Source of the DNA: Dolomedes plantarius
Lineage: Eukaryota; Arthropoda; Arachnida; Araneae; Dolomedidae
Assembly (NCBI GenBank): GCA_907164885.2
Contig: OU015496.1
Coordinates: 184,936,781 to 185,000,780 of the forward strand
Direction: 5' to 3'
Length of the DNA: 64,000 nucleotides
The notes below the pieces were generated by a model that ran no database searches, was not told the origin of the DNA, and saw nothing but the letters and a program-made list of their open reading frames with translations. This document shows, piece by piece, positions 33,725 to 46,008 of the stretch; the stretch's first letter is position 1, and every line of letters starts with the position of its first letter. The translations under genes were made by a program, and so were the position numbers.

Positions 33725-35025
33725 CAGAGGCTGTTCGCACATTTTTTAGACAATTTTGGTAAGCAGTAATAAAAAAGCATTTGCTGCAAAAGAAATAATT
33801 GCAATTGTACTATGTTTTTAAAAGTCAAAATTATCGTCTGCGGCTTGAAAGTTTTGTTTGTATTCAAAATGGCATTTTAAACAAAGCAGTGGTTCGAAGG
33901 CTACATTTATTCTCTTTCCGAAGAGAAATATGCATACTCCGTTATCCAAAAACGATGTGAGAGTCATGGTTTTGTGATATCTAAAAAGTCGATAGGTAAT
34001 ATCGTCAACAAGAAAGGAAAAAAACGTCAAATTGGAGCCTCAAGTGGGACAAAAATTCCAAACAACTATCCAAGGAAAAAACGGACATCTTCGACTATTG
34101 CAAAGGTACGTTGTTTAATGTTAAAAGAAAATCCCCCTAGTCAAAGGACAGTTGCAAAATCATTAAAATGCTCGGTGTCCACTGTAAACAAAATGATAAA
34201 CGTTGATTTAAATCTTAAGAAAGCGAAAAAACGCAATGTGCATCGTCTTCTTCCAAATCATATCGCTGAAAGCAGGACACGCTGCAGAATTCTATATGAG
34301 AAACACTTATCCAAAGTAAAATGGAAAACAATTGTCACAATAGATGAAGCATGGGTGTATTTAAATGATTGCAACAAAAAAAGAGACATTTGTTATCATA
34401 AAAGAGGAGAAAAAAATTTAAGTACATGGTTCAAAGAATCGAAAGAAAGTTTTTCTAAGGGATTCATGATTGTTGCTGGTTTTTCTTATAATGGCAAGTT
34501 AAAAATAAAGAGAGTGGAAAAAATGTCAAGATTGACTCCAAATACTATCAGGAACATATTTTATCGTCAATTTTTCTGAATGAAATACCATCGCTTTACC
34601 CACAGTGCCATCAATCTGTGAGACTCCATCAGGACAAAGCTAGCAGTCACACATCAAAATCCACTGTAAATTTCCTAAAAGAAATGGAACAAATAACTGG
34701 TATCAAGGCCATACCCTTCACTGATATCCCTACTAAATCTCCCGATGTATCACCTATGGATTTTTGTGCTTTCGGACTTTTGAAATCTGCATTATCCAAG
34801 CGTCGTCCCAAAACCCTTACAGGACTCTGGAAAGCTGTTCAGGAGGAATGGGATAGAATACCTCTTTTGACACTTCGAAAGGCATTATTATCCTGGAAAT
34901 TGCGGTGTCGAAAGATAGTTCAGAATAAGGGATGTCAAATAGAACATTTAAAACACAAGAATTTTATGTAATTTAGTTTTGTGAATACAATATACATCGT
35001 CTAAAAAATGTGTGAACAGCCTCTG
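33725..35025 (+). mobile_element. Tc1/mariner-type transposon, near full length
   Basis: TA-flanked, 1301 bp. The left end CAGAGGCTGTTCGCACATTT and inverted right end CAGAGGCTGTTCACACATTT match over 27 bases with one mismatch. It holds a transposase gene broken by a single frameshift. Confidence 0.93.
33879..34971 (+). pseudogene. Tc1/mariner transposase, DD36D spacing, one frameshift
   Basis: The first frame runs to 34579 and includes an N-terminal helix-turn-helix region (QRTVAKSLKCSVSTVNKMI) and TIDEAWVYL with the first catalytic Asp. A 1-nt deletion near 34575 causes the stop at 34579; the second frame continues with LHQDKASSH (second Asp) and SPDVSPMDFCAFGLL (third Asp). Exactly 36 residues lie between the second and third Asp. 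The upstream limit 33879 is the last in-frame stop, and no clear start Met is seen. Confidence 0.88.
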
Positions 35026-35137
35026 TATTACAATATTATATATTTGCAAAAAAGAACCTTATTTTCTTTCAAAATACTCCTTGCCGAATGTAATGCATAT
35101 CTGATAAACAGTGTTGCCAACTTGGGGTTTTTCCCCC

Positions 35138-35165
35138 TAAATTTGGGGGAAACCCCCCAAATTTA
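35138..35165. repeat. 12-bp G/C-run hairpin
   Basis: TAAATTTGGGGG, a 4-base loop, then its exact reverse complement. CAGTGTTGCCAACTTGG just before it (35110) resembles a hAT end, but no partner was found. Confidence 0.6.
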
Positions 35166-37380
35166 GATGAAAAGGGGTGTTTTTAGGGGATGCATTTTTT
35201 AATATTTTGTAAAGTCGAGGCACATTTTTTTATTACATTATAAGATGAACGGATAAAAATATTTATAATGCAAAATCAATATTCATAATGCAATTTCTAT
35301 TTCTTTGGGGGGAGGGGGGGGGCAGGTATGGTATTATTTAATAAATTATTATTTAAAGTTCTTAAATATTTTTCTTCTGTTAGGTCAGAAAAAAAAAAGG
35401 GAAATAGTTATAGAATTCCAAATGCATGTTTTTGTTGTACTTACCTTTTGAGTTTTTCAGAGCTATAAATCATTGAATGTTAATTTAAACATAAGGAAAT
35501 AAAATTAGATATTCAAAATTTTATACAATATTCAATATTTTAAAAATGGAATAAAATTCAGTTGAAAATAATACTACTAATGGGATTACATTATATTACA
35601 TAAATGCATTTATATATGTGCAGATATCATAAATATTTTTAAAGACTTCCAGTTATATTGTTCAAGATTTTTTTTCTTCTCATGTGATCATTTATTGCAA
35701 TCATTTATAGTAAAATGTACTTTATTACCCCCCCCCCCCCCCCCCTTAATGTTTACATAATACTTGAACAACACCTCTCTAAGATTTGTATGTATGTGTA
35801 TATATGCATTGAGTGGCCAATTTATTATTTCTACCTGACAGTTGTATGTAAATCAGCTATAACATTAAGCTGTTGCAGCTAGAGGGTCAAATTTGTACAA
35901 AATGAGGTTGGTTGATGATTGTTAAGAGAGTTGAAGCGTATTCCTAATGAAGGAATGGGTAAAAAATATAAATTATTGGACTCTTGTGTGATGGATGATT
36001 GTGGGTGCTAGAAGCAGTGAATATCACTAGAAGTGCTTCGCTTGGGTTGTGTTTGAGAACAGCTGTTCATATTTACAAAGAGTAGACAACCATACGAAAA
36101 GCTTTGTCTCAATGTAAGGTGTGTGACCATCACTGGTTACTGGATGCAAGAGTTTTTCTAATTATTTATATAAATTTCCATAAGGTGCTCAAAATGTTCT
36201 CTAGTGTTGTTGCCGAGAGTACCTGCCTTTTTTTTTCTTTTTCCTGAGCTTGTTCAACAAACCACATATTTCATAGCACTTAAAGTACTCAGGTCAAAGA
36301 AAAGAATAACAGGTAATTTTTAAATATTAGTCAACAAATCATTTTTTGGTATTTTTTTTTATAATTTTTTGTTTTTATATGTTATCAGCCTGATTTTGTA
36401 ATTGTTTGTAAATATAAATTCTTCTGCCTGTGTGTTTATGTATATGTTTGTTTTCAGCCCCAGGTACCTTAGAAACAACAACAGTTCTCGAAATTTGTTT
36501 TTGTCAAAGGGTGCTAGATTGCAAATCATGATTAATTTTCATATACTGTTCATGAACTTTTTTCTTCTACTTCTATATGTTAATTTATTCTTTTCTTAAA
36601 ATTCCTTATCACAGCTACACATTTTTTTACGATTTTGTCATCATATTAACTATAATAACATGTTTAAATCAATTGTTCATAACATGTTTATATCAATATT
36701 CCTGTCGTTATGAAGTGTTTTTATTTTAATGTTATAGTTCTCTTTATATAAACTATATTTTTTATGAATCGTCAAGGTTTAAACCAAATAGAAAATACTT
36801 GTTAATTTCTACTATTTTCTATAAATTGCAGCATCTTATAGCATTTCTTTAGCTCTAAAACTATCTATTATAATTAATGTCTGTGCAAGGTTTGTTTTGT
36901 ACTTCATTTAAGTAGATAAAAAGTATCTCACTAACATAAAAGCCAGATGAATGCTTGTTAAATGCTGCTGTGTTAAAAGTAAAGCAGTATTTACTGAGTG
37001 TTTTTTTGGCTATGAAGAGTTTTATGAAGATTTATATATATTTTATAAATTACAATTTTTATCTTTATTTTACTCAAATGTGTATGCTATGGAGTTATGA
37101 AAAAGCAATTTTAATATCTTATGTTAAGCTAAATGTCCATGTTCATTACTTCTTCGTGATGCAGGAAGAGAAAGCAGTGTAAAAAAAAAAGAAAAAAGAT
37201 TATTTTGAACACCTTTTTCTCAATGACTTTCCCCTATAAAGTTGAATAGTTTTTGCCTATTTCTAAAATGTTTCTGTATAAATCTATGTTGGCAAATTTT
37301 CTCAAGAATATTAGCAAAAATATGTCCATCTTTCAAATGAACTCTTTATTGTTTCGTCAAAATTTTGCATCATCTCACGT
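35166..37380. other. Unassigned intergenic or CNOT4 5' intron stretch
   Basis: AT-rich with C17 at 35730-35746. TTGAGTGGCCAATTTATTAT at about 35808 resembles a decayed Tc1 end. Nothing else was recognised; the frames at 36402 and 36955 are AT-rich chance frames. Confidence 0.35.
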
Positions 37381-37930
37381 CCATTCGCCGTTTTAAATTT
37401 TAAACTAACGAAGAAATTAAGTCATATTTAAAAGATCACGGAGATTTTCTAACTAATTGGCAAGGACGATGCAACACTTCTAGCTTCGTAACCATTAAGA
37501 AGTCAACGCGAGATAAACATAAACAAATATTTGATGTAAAAGTTTGGGGAAATGAAGCGATAAACAACATAATATAGTTACCCTCTATATTGGTGCTTGA
37601 GGAAAATAAGGCGAGAAAACGCCAAATACGACAAACCAGCGATAAGTTGGCATTCTCCGTAAGTTCTTGAGCATGTTCATTTATGCTCATTTCAAAGAGT
37701 CGTTACGCCACACAGACGCTCCTGTTTAGTTGTCAAAATATGTGTTTAAATGTTCTTCTGACATCCTTACATAGCAACCAATCAAAACTCACGCATATCG
37801 GTATAAAATCATCACAGTCTGAAGATGAATATCTTAGTTCGAGGCTAAATTTCAGTCATTTAAAAACTAGGGGAGAAGCATTTTCTTGCGTAAAAGCATC
37901 TAAGTTACACAAAGAATAAAGCCTTAGACC
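37380..37930. promoter_or_regulatory. CpG-enriched, promoter-like segment
   Basis: About 20 CpG in 550 bases, against almost none in the flanking several kb, with ACATAGCAACCAATCAAAAC (CCAAT-like) at about 37766. It could be an alternative CNOT4 promoter or a non-coding RNA start. Short frames on both strands show no known motif. The call rests on composition only. Confidence 0.3.
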
Positions 37931-38024
37931 ACTACGCCAATATTTTTCAATTATACCTTACACGATTACAGTTTTATTGATTAGTATATGCATCAAAATG
38001 CGCTTACTATGACTACAAAAATTA

Positions 38025-38375
38025 ACTGGGCCCAGTTGGCAAGAGCAGCGGAGTGAACGTCCGTGGTCCGATGCTCGTCGCTGCAAATCTACCGCCGTGT
38101 TCACAATGGTGGCCAGGGCACATAAAATAGGGCATGGCTACAATGTCCTTTAAGTTCTCAAATTTACCTCTGGAGGTGTGGGGTCAAGATTTCTGGTCTC
38201 GTCACTTGACTCGGTTCAAAATTACGAGACCGGTCATTTAGCCAAGCCGGACTTCGACCTTTGTGGTGCTTATTCAAAACAGGAGCCAAACCTTCATCAG
38301 AAAGTCTCGAAGGCCTTCAGGACTTGATCTGATGTTACTGTCGGTCAAGGGGCATAAGCAACAACAAAACAATAA
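38025..38375 (+). repeat. Possible decayed SINE or other GC-richer repeat
   Basis: It is distinctly less AT-rich than its surroundings, with ACTCGGTTCAAAATTACGAG (B-box-like) and a CAACAACAAAACAA tail. A clear A box and target duplication were not found. Confidence 0.35.
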
Positions 38376-40999
38376 TTAAGTAAAATAAGTCGAACTTTTC
38401 TTTTCAATATCATATTTCTTGACTTCATTTCTTATTTAATTTTTTATACTTTTACTTTCTAACCTCATTTAGACAAAGTCAGCGTCTTAATTTTAATCTG
38501 GAGGTTACAACGCCGAATGTACTATTTCAGGTCCAAAGAATATGGTGACTATTCACAAACCTTTTGGGTTATTTAAGCTTAGAATTTAAAAGAAAAAACA
38601 ACTTGAGTTTTTTTTTTTTTAAATTTAACACAATTTACCCTGGATTAGTCTATGTTTTCCATTAGAGTCTAAGAATAGGGAAGGAGACCAAACTATGAAG
38701 TTTAATTCCAAAAATAGCATTTCTTCGTCTTGAAAATAATTCAACCTAGAGTTGTTGAACTATTAATATCCTATAAGTCAAGGCATAGAAGGCGTTAGAT
38801 TGCTGATGGCTCAACTGCCAGGGTGCTGACCTGTGGTTCTTCCTTTATGTCGAGAGTGCGTCACGAGATGGACTTCATAGAAGATAATCAGTCCTGATGT
38901 TCAATTTCTTAGCAATAAAATTGGCAACACTAGAATCCATTTGCACTCTCTTAACTGCGACTGCTTTATCTCTGACATCAGATCAAACAACTAGGATAAT
39001 TTGCTAAACGTGGGATGGTAATAATTTTCTGATCGAAATCGAATCCTTCTCGCCGTATTTGTATGTGTAAACCTGTGCGTATTAGTCTGGTGTATAGAAA
39101 GAACTCTAAAGACGTCAAAGTATTGAAATATTTTACCTTACTAATGGTACGTTACTTTCATATGAACTCCTGTTTGGACCCTTTGCTTAATGATTTACTT
39201 TCCTAAGTTTGTGTTTCTAAAAAGTGAATTTATTATGTCTGAAAAATCAATTAAAGAGTTCTAGAGTTACAGCGTACTGTGCTGATGTGAGGAATGTATA
39301 TTCCTCAAAAATCTATTCGTATACCCTTTTTGCCAATTTCTTTGTGTTATGTCAAATTATCCTTTTCGAATGTAGGAATGGTAAATCTAAGGCCTGAAGT
39401 TTGCAGTCATTCCTAATACAGGATGTCAAATTTTATATTCATAACGTGTTGCTTAGTGTTTGAAGATGTAGGTTTTACTACAAAAGTGGATTTCAAAATT
39501 CTCTTCGTTCAAAATATGAACATACAGTTTTATCTAAACATATTTGTAAGGTTTTCACCATGCGTATTGTCTTTAGTGTTAGCTTGCGATAGTTGATTGC
39601 TTTCAACAACCGTTATTCAATCCCTACAGTAAACTGAATAGTACATTAGTGGTAGAAAATATTACTTCACCTTTATTAGTGGTTCAAAATTATTTTAATA
39701 GGTTTATTTATTTTATGATTAGGTCTGTGTGTATTAATTAGATTGAAGTAAACTGTGGAAAAATATGTTCTTTATCTCATAAGATGTGTAAATAGAATGT
39801 ATTTTGGAAAGGAAAATTTTTTTACAGGCATTCTAAAGCAGTAAAATGCTGTTTTAATGTGAAGTATATATTTATTTAGGAATAACAGATCACAGGGTAT
39901 TTAAATTGCTAGGTGTATGCCACTTTTTGAATAATTTCCAATTTTTCACTTCTTTACTTCTATTTCAGCCAATTACTACCTTGAACGAAAACTAAAATAA
40001 TGTCTAAAATGCATAATCTTATGCATCAACCCTTCAAGCCATTTTCCCCTTTGTTTCCAAATGTTAATTTAAGGTTTTTTTGAGGTTAACTGTGCAAACA
40101 ATGTAACTTTTAATTTAATGCATTTATACGGAATATAGACCTTCTGGTGAAACATGGAAAACTGGACTTTTTAAAAATTTTCTGTTCTTTAGGATTGTTG
40201 TTGCTTAATTGAATAATTTAATATAATAATGGTTGAAGAATGTGCTTTAAAATGTCTGATGATTTAGGCAATTTGTCTGTTTTCATTTTAATAGATATTA
40301 CCTGAGTCAAAATATATCATAACTGTCTGATTTTGTTTCTACCTACTTTTAAATCCAATGGCTCTCAACCTTTGTGAGATTTTGATGAGCTAAATTCTGC
40401 TTTATAATACAAGGGTCTAGTCCCAATAAATTTATTTGTAAATTCCTTTTCAAAATTTTTCAAAAGTTTATATATTAAACTAACATATGTATTTATCATG
40501 GCATAATCAGAAATAGTATCAATGTACTTGTTTACAATATGGCATGTTGACAAATAAAAAGTTACATTTAAATTAGTTATAAATCACTGGACTAACGAAA
40601 TCTTGCAGCATATTGTAGCACAGGCCAACATCATTAAATTAATTTGTGGTTATATTCATTGACACATAAAATTTTATTTTGATTTAAATGATACTGGTTT
40701 GAAAATAAAAAATAAAGGTAGTGAGAAAAATATTGATGCATTGAAACTTACTGTAGAAGTCATCTGAGTAGGGTAAGCAACAAAGGAATTTGAACTTGTC
40801 AATAAAACACTTAAAATCACATACACTTGCCAAATATTTGTGTATTTAAAGTATGTAATTTTATAAGCAAAAGTGTATGAATTTCTCATTTCAAAATAGT
40901 AGTTCTAATACTAATTAGTATTTTGAATTAAAAACAGTGTTATAAGTTATTTGAAAAAGTTTAACTTAGTTCCTTTCATTGCAACTTGAGTTTGTTTAA

Positions 41000-41480
41000 G
41001 GTTTTAGTTAGGCTGGTGAGATTTGTTGCTGTTTTGTCAGTTAGCATATTAATCCTGGGATAAATTGAAGTGATAGCCAAACAGAGATTGTCAGAAAGTT
41101 GGAAATGGTTCCTCTTTTTTGCTTTAAGCACAGTCATGGCAGAAAATGCAGTTTGTTAAAGATATGTGGTAGAGAAAATAACCCCAGAAATTTCAATGCT
41201 ATTTCGTGTAAATTTGGATAGCCATTTTTTATTCTTCTCTAGTATTTCAAAGATTTGTAGAGTAAAAAGTATTTTTCAGTCCTTTGTCTGATGATAATTG
41301 TAAAAGTTGAAGGGTTCCTTCTCAAGGAAGAGCTGTTTCATCATTATGTCATTTCCTCTGTGTACAACAAAGAGGCTCACAATCTGTATATTTTGTCCCC
41401 CTCCCAACCCCGGGATCCTTATGATAACACTTTTCAAATGACTTAAGTGGGCTGTAATAATATCTGAAATTGAATTCAGT
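41000..41480 (-). pseudogene. Decayed hAT transposase C-terminus
   Basis: On the minus strand, with stops and frameshifts, it reads ALKFLGLFS, QTAFSAMTVLKAKKRN and DNLCLAITSIYPRINMLTDK. These are the dimerisation-domain signatures of ZBED/SCAND3-like hAT proteins. It belongs to a different subgroup from the copy at 31.9-33.3 kb. Confidence 0.65.
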
Positions 41481-42289
41481 GAATAAAAATTTGGTTGCTT
41501 CAATAATACAATCTGAGTATGACTAACATTTGATTAATGAATTCTTTGCCAATGGAATACATTTTTTAGAAATCCTTAATAAAATTTAGAGTCAAGTTTA
41601 CTTTTATAAATACGGGATCATACAAAAATATATTATTATAGATGCAAATTTCTGGTTAGTTTTCACTTTCGCTATAGGAGACACGATCAGTTTTGGTGAT
41701 TTTGTTTTCATTTAAAATAATAAGTGTGGCCAGTTATATTAATAATTTTAGAAAGGAATTTTAGAATTTTTGTGGGTTTCAGAAATATTAGATGGAAGAA
41801 TGTTTTAATGCTTCCATTTCTTCAATCAGCATATTGAGATATACAGTTGCATCTTTTACACACTTTGTTTGGTTGTTATTCTGATTAATTTTTACATCTG
41901 TTAATGTAATTTTCTTTTAGACATATTTTTAATTTTCCTAATCTAATAGGTCCAATCGGCTTAAAGCCGGTCCTGCCCTTTAAAGTGTTATGATGACTAC
42001 AATAATGACCTCTTCTAATGAAAAATCACAGGCAACTTATTTTTTCAAAACTTTATAAAATTTTCCCATTTTCCGCACTTTAACTAGGGAAATATTTCGT
42101 CAAACTCTAATTTCATCCTCTGTGAAATATCTTCTCAGAATTTGGTTTTTGTTAGCCATATTTTTGCCCAGTTTAAAAATTAAATGAAAACATAAAGGAT
42201 GTTTTGCTTAGTTGCAAGTTTATAACTTGGAAAATAGACAAAAGAAATCAGCATTTAAACATTTCAGATTATACAGCAAATCATGACAG

Positions 42290-42910
42290 TTATCCCACAA
42301 ACCGGCCTATGAATTTGTTGCCACTATCAGGACTATCGGTCAAATTGACCCCCAAGCCTAAAAGGCTGTTATTTTTACGTTATTACGATGGAATTGCATG
42401 TTGATATTGTGCACAGGGTTGTTTGATTTATATTAGTGATGAATAGTGAGGGAAAAAATCATCTACACTTATTATTCAATTTATTTAATTTATTTTGATC
42501 TTGTATCTACATCATCAAATTGTAGGGCTCTTAAAAGAATTGCACAATGTTTCTCAGACATAATTGCTCAAAAAATTAGCCTGCCAGTGAATGAGGTAGA
42601 GAAGAGTCAAGGCTTCACAGAATACTTTAAAAATCGCACAAATCACTGAAATCCCTATCAGGACTGGTAGGCCTGTTATTGCCCCTGAGCAATAACAGGC
42701 CTACCCAGTCATTTTGACTGCCATACTTTTACAAAATTGCAACTTTCTGGCAAATGGCAAGCATTTGTGAAACCCTGATGTGCTCTCCCTGATGTCCAGG
42801 AACTGAATGAGGATGTCAAAGCCAGCCAAGCGTTCACGCCTCTCCCCACTCCTGCCCCACCCCTTAGTTCCGCCGCTGCCAGTCATAATGACCGGTGGGC
42901 CGGTTTGAGC
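42290..42910. mobile_element. Cluster of piggyBac-like termini
   Basis: AACCGGCC boxes at 42301 and 42898, an inverted AACAGGCCTACCCAGTCATT at 42693 and ACCGGTCATTATGACTG-type symmetry resemble piggyBac ends, and a TTAA follows the right end (42911-42914). Element boundaries are unclear. The frame at 42446-42649 has no recognised motif. Confidence 0.4.
42668..42705. repeat. 15-bp perfect hairpin, 8-nt loop
   Basis: GTAGGCCTGTTATTG, CCCCTGAG, then CAATAACAGGCCTAC. It forms the junction between the two halves of the piggyBac-like cluster. Confidence 0.85.
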
Positions 42911-43830
42911 GTTAATATTCCAATAGGTATAGTGTTAAAAATTTCCTTCTAATTGTTAACTGTAGATGTGTATTCCTCCCCACTTGTCTCTCGTAAACAC
43001 TGCCTTTTCTTAGGGTAAACCATTACCCATTCTCAGAAAGAAACACCTGTTCGACTCTTCCTTGGGCCAATACCATGATTTGGTGAAAAGTGGGGGAAGT
43101 TTGGTGACAGTCTCCTCCTCTCCCATTAACCGTCACTTTTGACACTTTCTACCCCTCATGAAAAAAGAACTGCTCCTGAGCGACTACTTTCTGAGGGATC
43201 TTCTCTTCGGAGGTGACCAGTACTTATGATTGAATGTAGCATATTCCCTTTGTGTGCTTGTAGTTTTCCCCTCTTTTTATACATCCTGGAGATTGCTTTG
43301 TAGGTTTGAGGTAGAAAAATCACTATTCATTAGGGGACACTTTCTTAAACGAGATTTCTTAACACCTTAATCTCGTATAGTCTCCTGTCTCTTATTGATA
43401 TCAAAATTCAAATCTGTAGGCTTACTTTTTTTAAAAAATCCCGGCACCCTGGTTTCAAAACAGGCATTAAGACTGGATACAGATTACCTTGATCTTTATT
43501 TCTAGTAGAAAAAGTTCTAGTTTCGACAGCAGACAATATGCCGCCTAATGTTGTAATAGTCTTACAGGGAACTTTTATGATTGCTCATAAACAGCTGAAT
43601 TCCCTTTCTCGAATGTTAGAAAGATTTTGATGTCTAAAAATTCCTGGTCAATCATGAATACTCCAATGTTTAAAAATACATAGTCTAGTCACTGATTTTT
43701 ACTACTCAAATGGTATTTAGGCATTCTAGGTCAGAGCTTTCTATCTCATTCATGAAAACTGCTTAGAAAACTCGACAAATTTCAGTTGAACTTCTCACAG
43801 CATGGAATAATTGATGATTTTACCTGGCAT

Positions 43831-43879
43831 CAAATAAAGAATTTATAGAATTGTTTCAATTCTATAAATTCTTTATTTG
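43831..43879. repeat. 23-bp perfect hairpin, 3-nt loop
   Basis: CAAATAAAGAATTTATAGAA then TTG, loop TTT, then the exact reverse complement. It stands alone, with no element ends around it. Confidence 0.9.
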
Positions 43880-45222
43880 TTTTTAATTAGTCAAAAATTT
43901 GAGTGGTTAGATTAATAGTATTATTGCTTGGTAACATATGTCTGAAATTTTTATAGAATAAAATCTAATGATAGATTGCAATTTAACTAGTTACATAATT
44001 TTGATCTCTTCTGATGATTGATGTGTAAAATTTTTTCCATGTAGTTGATATGTTTAACAGGATGATTTTGTATTCTTATGGTGAATACAAATAAATTAGT
44101 GTAATAACTGTATATGTATACTAAATTTTGATAAATATTAATTATAGTTAAACTATTTTGAGAGTTTTGTCAGTTTAAAAAGAACCACAGGTTTTATTTG
44201 TTGTCTTGGTGATGAATAAGATAGTTAGAAACGTGCTATATTCATAAATTATTGCCACTGTGTATGAGTTTTAAAGACTGTTTATATCCAGTATTTAGGG
44301 GCCCATTATCTAAATTCTGGATCCTTTTTTAATAATATAAAAAAGGAAACTAATAGTTTCATTTGTTTAACCCTGCACTGGTCGCATGTTGCTAATAGCA
44401 CTTTGTTTACATTATGCATATTGATAGATTGCTCTGTATGCCCATCAGATGTCAGTACCTTCAAAGTGTTTATGTATGAGTCATAATTGACAAACAAAAC
44501 TCCTGCAGTTGCTAATATTCTTTTAGAGTAAATGGTTATATACCAAAACACTTGATTGGCATTTCACCAAATTTATAAAAATTGCTAATCGAAATACTTT
44601 TTCATTTGTTTTATTTTTATATATCCTGTTGTAAAAATTGCTTATTGAAATATAATATATTTTTTCATTTTCATTAATTTATTTTATTGTAAAAAGTGTA
44701 TATAAAATTACATTAAAAAAATTTGATTGGTTTTTGTATATCCGTCATGTCTTTAACTTACTGTTAATAAATATTTATTTTTACAAATAGTATAACTGAA
44801 ACTAAGATAAGAATGGTGTGTATCAAATGTCACATGACCATGCCTGCAATTTTTAAATATGTGACCAGTGCAGGGTTAATGTTGTAAATTTTATTTAAAA
44901 TAAAATTATCTCTGTTGCCTCTTTACTCTATTTAAGCTCCTCCAGGATTCAGATTATTAAATTTCAGGAGGTTTTTAGCTTTCTTCAAAAGGTGCTACTG
45001 GCGCTTTTGTCCCCCCATATTCAGATGTTTAGCAAATGGTCATTATGTGCTCATTTGTATGTGTGTATGTTTGTTGTGCTATAATTTTTTAACTAGATAT
45101 ATTGTAACATATAAAATTTAATTTTGCTGTCTGCATCTTTAATGCCAGTGCAGTGTTTACACAAATATTTTTGATGTGTTCTTGCACAAACTATAATTAT
45201 AGTACTTGTATATAAAGACATA

Positions 45223-46008
45223 CAGTAACCACCGCTTATAGTGATCACTGGTTATAAGAATCAACCGTTTATAAGAATCAATATCGCGAAAACAAAAACA
45301 AATGAATTATTTCCATGTTAAAATTTTCGCTTTAAAGAATCAATCCACCGGTTTTAAGAATCAGTTTACACTCTTCGCTTTCCTTTCATTTTTCCAAAAC
45401 AGCTACTTAAACCCTCAAAAGGCACGAAGTTCTTTCTTTTTTTTAAAGAAAGATTGATAAGATGAGATGGAATATAGTCGTAAAATTCACCCCTTTCTTT
45501 ATTAGACATAACATAATAGTTTCCCCTTAAACGCTTTACCACAACACTGTCCTATTAGCTTGACCCGGGGGCAACTTTACCAATCCGAGTAAATCTTCGT
45601 CTGAGACTATAAGTATTGAAAGAGGTATAAACAGCCTTCTGAAAACTTCATTACGTCAAACTACCATAGAAAACTTTTTCTTGCTTCCTTCCTGTAGTTG
45701 AAATGTTAAAACTGTTAAGCAGGTATGTTGTAACTTGTAACAAATATTGTTTTCTTCTCTTACTATAATCAGGTGTATCTATTTATAGGTCTAAAAATTA
45801 AGTTTTATTTTTAAAACTATAAAAAATAATTTTAATAAAAGATAGTTATTGTAAATTAAAGAGTATTTTATGGTAAATTATCTAATATATGTATATATAG
45901 GTATGTGTGTTCCTGTCCAAAAACCTAAATTTCGGTTATAAGAATCAACCGCTTATAAGAATCAAAAACAGTAATAACAAATGTGATTCTTATAAGCGGA
46001 AATCACTG
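45223..46008. mobile_element. Pogo/Tigger-type MITE
   Basis: TA-flanked; the left end is CAGTAACCACCGCTTATAGT and the inverted right end CAGTGATTTCCGCTTATAAG. Near both ends there are several AACCGCTTATAAGAATCA boxes. No transposase was recognised. Confidence 0.8.

Noticed and set aside
42204..42649. Two plus-strand frames near the piggyBac-like cluster
   Set aside because: No transposase motif (such as the piggyBac DDD region) could be recognised, so no coding call is made.
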